Part shown: positions 62,449-64,000 of the stretch, in pieces | Layout of the letters: every line of letters starts with the position of its first letter | Numbering within the stretch: position 1 is the stretch's first letter | Origin: Rhizobium leguminosarum | GTDB taxonomy: Bacteria > Pseudomonadota > Alphaproteobacteria > Rhizobiales > Rhizobiaceae | DNA length: 64,000 nt | Direction: 5' to 3' | Assembly: GCF_004123835.1 (NCBI RefSeq) | Contig: NZ_MZMU01000015.1 | Coordinates: 248,001-312,000 of the forward strand | Translations under genes and position numbers: made by a program | The notes under the pieces: generated by a model | Told to the model about the DNA's origin: nothing | The model's database searches: none | The model's input: the letters and a program-made list of their open reading frames with translations, nothing else

Positions 62449-63289
62449 TATGAGCTCTTCCATCCGCATGAGCACGTCCACACGCGTCTATCTCTACGTG
62501 TCGCTGAGCCTCATTGCCGCGATCGTGCTCGTGCCGCTGCTGACGACGGCGCTCGGCGGCTTCAAGACCCTGGGCGACCTGCGCACCAATCCCTTCGGCC
62601 TGCCGACGGAGTGGCAATGGGCGAACTACACCGATATCCTCTTCGGTGAACGCTATTGGCTGCAGATCGGCAATTCGCTGGTGATCGCCTCGCTCACCGT
62701 CCTCCTGACGCTGATCGTATCGTCGATGGCGGCTTTCGCGTTTGCCCATGTCCGTTTCTTCGGATCGTCGTTCCTGCTCAATTATTTCCTGCTCGGCCTG
62801 ATGTTTCCGGCGGCGACTGCGATCCTGCCGCTCTTCATCCGCATCCGCGATCTTGGCCTGCTCGATACTTATTGGGGTGTGGTGCTGCCGCAGGTGGCCT
62901 TCGGCCTCGGCATGAGCATCCTGCTGTTTCGAAACTACTTCCGCAATCTTCCGGAAGAATTGTTTCAGGCGGCTTTTGTCGACGGCTGCGGTTATCTCCG
63001 CTTCTTCTGGCATATCTCGCTGCCGCTTTCGCGCCCGATCGTCGCCACCGTCAGCATCATTTCCTTCGTCGGCAGCTGGAACAGCTACATCCTGCCGCTG
63101 ATCATGCTGAACTCGGAATCCAAATATCCCTGGCCGCTTGGCATCATGGTCTATCGCGGCGAGTACGGCACGGAATGGCAACTGGTGCTGGCCTTCATCA
63201 CGCTGACCATCCTTCCCACCATCATCGTCTTTTTCGTCGCCCAGAGACACATCATCGCCGGTCTGACTGCCGGCGCCGTGAAGTCCTGA
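62441..63289 (+). CDS. ABC sugar permease (MalG type)
   Basis: 282-residue inner-membrane permease with about six helices; EAA loop LPEELFQAAFVDGCGYLRFFWHISLPLS. The start overlaps the MalF-type gene, giving translational coupling. Together they form the channel for the importer. Confidence 0.94.
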   Translation: MTDMSSSIRMSTSTRVYLYVSLSLIAAIVLVPLLTTALGGFKTLGDLRTNPFGLPTEWQWANYTDILFGERYWLQIGNSLVIASLTVLLTLIVSSMAAFAFAHVRFFGSSFLLNYFLLGLMFPAATAILPLFIRIRDLGLLDTYWGVVLPQVAFGLGMSILLFRNYFRNLPEELFQAAFVDGCGYLRFFWHISLPLSRPIVATVSIISFVGSWNSYILPLIMLNSESKYPWPLGIMVYRGEYGTEWQLVLAFITLTILPTIIVFFVAQRHIIAGLTAGAVKS

Positions 63290-63311
63290 GCCGAACCGTT
63301 GGAGTGCAATC

Positions 63312-64000
63312 ATGGCATCCGTTGAACTCACCGATATCAGCAAGACCTATGGCGCCGTCGACGTCATCCACGGCATTTCGCTTCATATTGAGGATGGGGA
63401 ATTCGTCGCTCTCGTCGGCCCGTCCGGTTGCGGAAAATCGACGCTGCTGCGGATGATCGCCGGCCTCGAGGAGATCACCGACGGCGAGATCTCCATCGGC
63501 GGCAAAGTCGTCAACGCCATGACGCCACGCGAACGCAACATCGCCATGGTCTTCCAATCCTACGCGCTCTATCCGCACATGACGGTTGCTGAAAACATGG
63601 GTTTCAATCTGAAGCTTGCCGGCGTTGCCAAACCCCAGATTGAGCTCCGTGTCGCGGAGGCTGCCCGTATGCTGGATCTCGCCGAGCTCCTCGACCGCAA
63701 GCCGGCCCAGCTTTCCGGCGGTCAGCGTCAGCGTGTCGCCATGGGCCGCGCCGTGGTGCGCAATCCGGCCGTCTTTCTGTTCGACGAACCGCTGTCCAAC
63801 CTCGATGCCAAGCTGCGCGTGCAGATGCGCTCGGAAATCAAGACGCTGCACCAGAAGGTCAGGACGACGTCGATCTATGTCACCCATGACCAGATCGAGG
63901 CAATGACGCTTGCCGATCGTATCGTCGTGCTCAATCAGGGCAGGGTGGAGCAAGAGGGGACGCCGCTCGAACTCTACAGGAAACCCGCCAATCTCTTCGT
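63312..64000 (+). CDS. ABC sugar transporter ATPase (MsmK/UgpC type), partial
   Basis: ATG at 63312, 22 bases after the second permease; the gene runs off the window end with 229 codons visible. Motifs: Walker A GPSGCGKST, Q-loop VFQSYALYPHMTV, signature LSGGQRQRVAMGRAVVR, Walker B FLFDEPLSNLDAKLR, and switch His THDQIEAM. The C-terminal regulatory (TOBE) domain lies beyond the window. It completes the importer started at 60122. Confidence 0.95.
   Translation, partial: MASVELTDISKTYGAVDVIHGISLHIEDGEFVALVGPSGCGKSTLLRMIAGLEEITDGEISIGGKVVNAMTPRERNIAMVFQSYALYPHMTVAENMGFNLKLAGVAKPQIELRVAEAARMLDLAELLDRKPAQLSGGQRQRVAMGRAVVRNPAVFLFDEPLSNLDAKLRVQMRSEIKTLHQKVRTTSIYVTHDQIEAMTLADRIVVLNQGRVEQEGTPLELYRKPANLF

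Overview
The window looks like chromosomal DNA of a fast-growing Rhizobium, probably of the R. leguminosarum/R. etli group. The evidence is the order dusB/nifR3-ntrB-ntrC-ntrY-ntrX-dat-hfq-hflX-mazG, the siroheme/sulfite reductase cluster with DUF2849 and DUF934 partners, two DUF982 genes, the high GC content, and several palindromic intergenic elements of the kind common in rhizobia. Species assignment is inference, because no rRNA is present.

Region by region. (1) 0.1-12 kb is the conserved nitrogen-regulation block: two two-component systems (NtrB/NtrC and NtrY/NtrX), a D-amino-acid aminotransferase, Hfq and HflX. An aldo/keto reductase sits between ntrC and ntrY. (2) 12-20 kb holds mazG, a nucleoside deaminase, the assimilatory sulfite reductase operon (cysG-DUF2849-cysI-DUF934), a UbiH-type hydroxylase and an AEC carrier. 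(3) 20-24.5 kb is accessory: a metallo-beta-lactamase-fold hydrolase, two short-chain dehydrogenases and a K+ channel with a C-terminal zinc ribbon, separated by intergenic repeats. (4) 24.7-32.2 kb is bounded by two ~120-bp near-identical direct repeats containing the 3' end of ccdA. Between them lie a decayed NicO-type metal exporter and a YqaA-type fragment, two NUDIX hydrolases, a CYTH-CHAD protein, a PHB depolymerase-like esterase with a very basic N-terminus, and a GH15 glycosidase. This set could form a storage-polymer and polyphosphate module. (5) 32-39 kb has ccdA, tRNA-Lys(UUU), a PAS-GGDEF-EAL protein, many small stress or membrane proteins (CsbD and others) and a monooxygenase remnant. 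(6) 39.3-44.8 kb is a five-gene caa3-type cytochrome oxidase operon. (7) 45-48.5 kb has small proteins, a DUF4242-adenylate cyclase and DUF982 genes. (8) 48.5-53.7 kb has an MFS pseudogene, a NitT/TauT-type ABC transporter, a PrpF-type isomerase and a divergent LysR regulator. (9) 53.8-56.5 kb has a FAD monooxygenase with a divergent MarR regulator that share a pair of palindromic sites, then a DUF2938 membrane protein. (10) 56.9-64 kb is a sugar-uptake and catabolism locus: ThuA-like protein, Gfo/Idh/MocA dehydrogenase, ROK regulator, and an ABC importer (binding protein, two permeases, ATPase cut by the window end).

How the genes work together. The Ntr block senses nitrogen status. The cys operon makes siroheme and reduces sulfite. 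The cox operon encodes a terminal oxidase with its own CtaG assembly factor and a three-haem cytochrome. The last locus pairs sugar import with oxidation under a ROK repressor. Many proteins were recognised by motif and family resemblance read by eye; no database search was possible.
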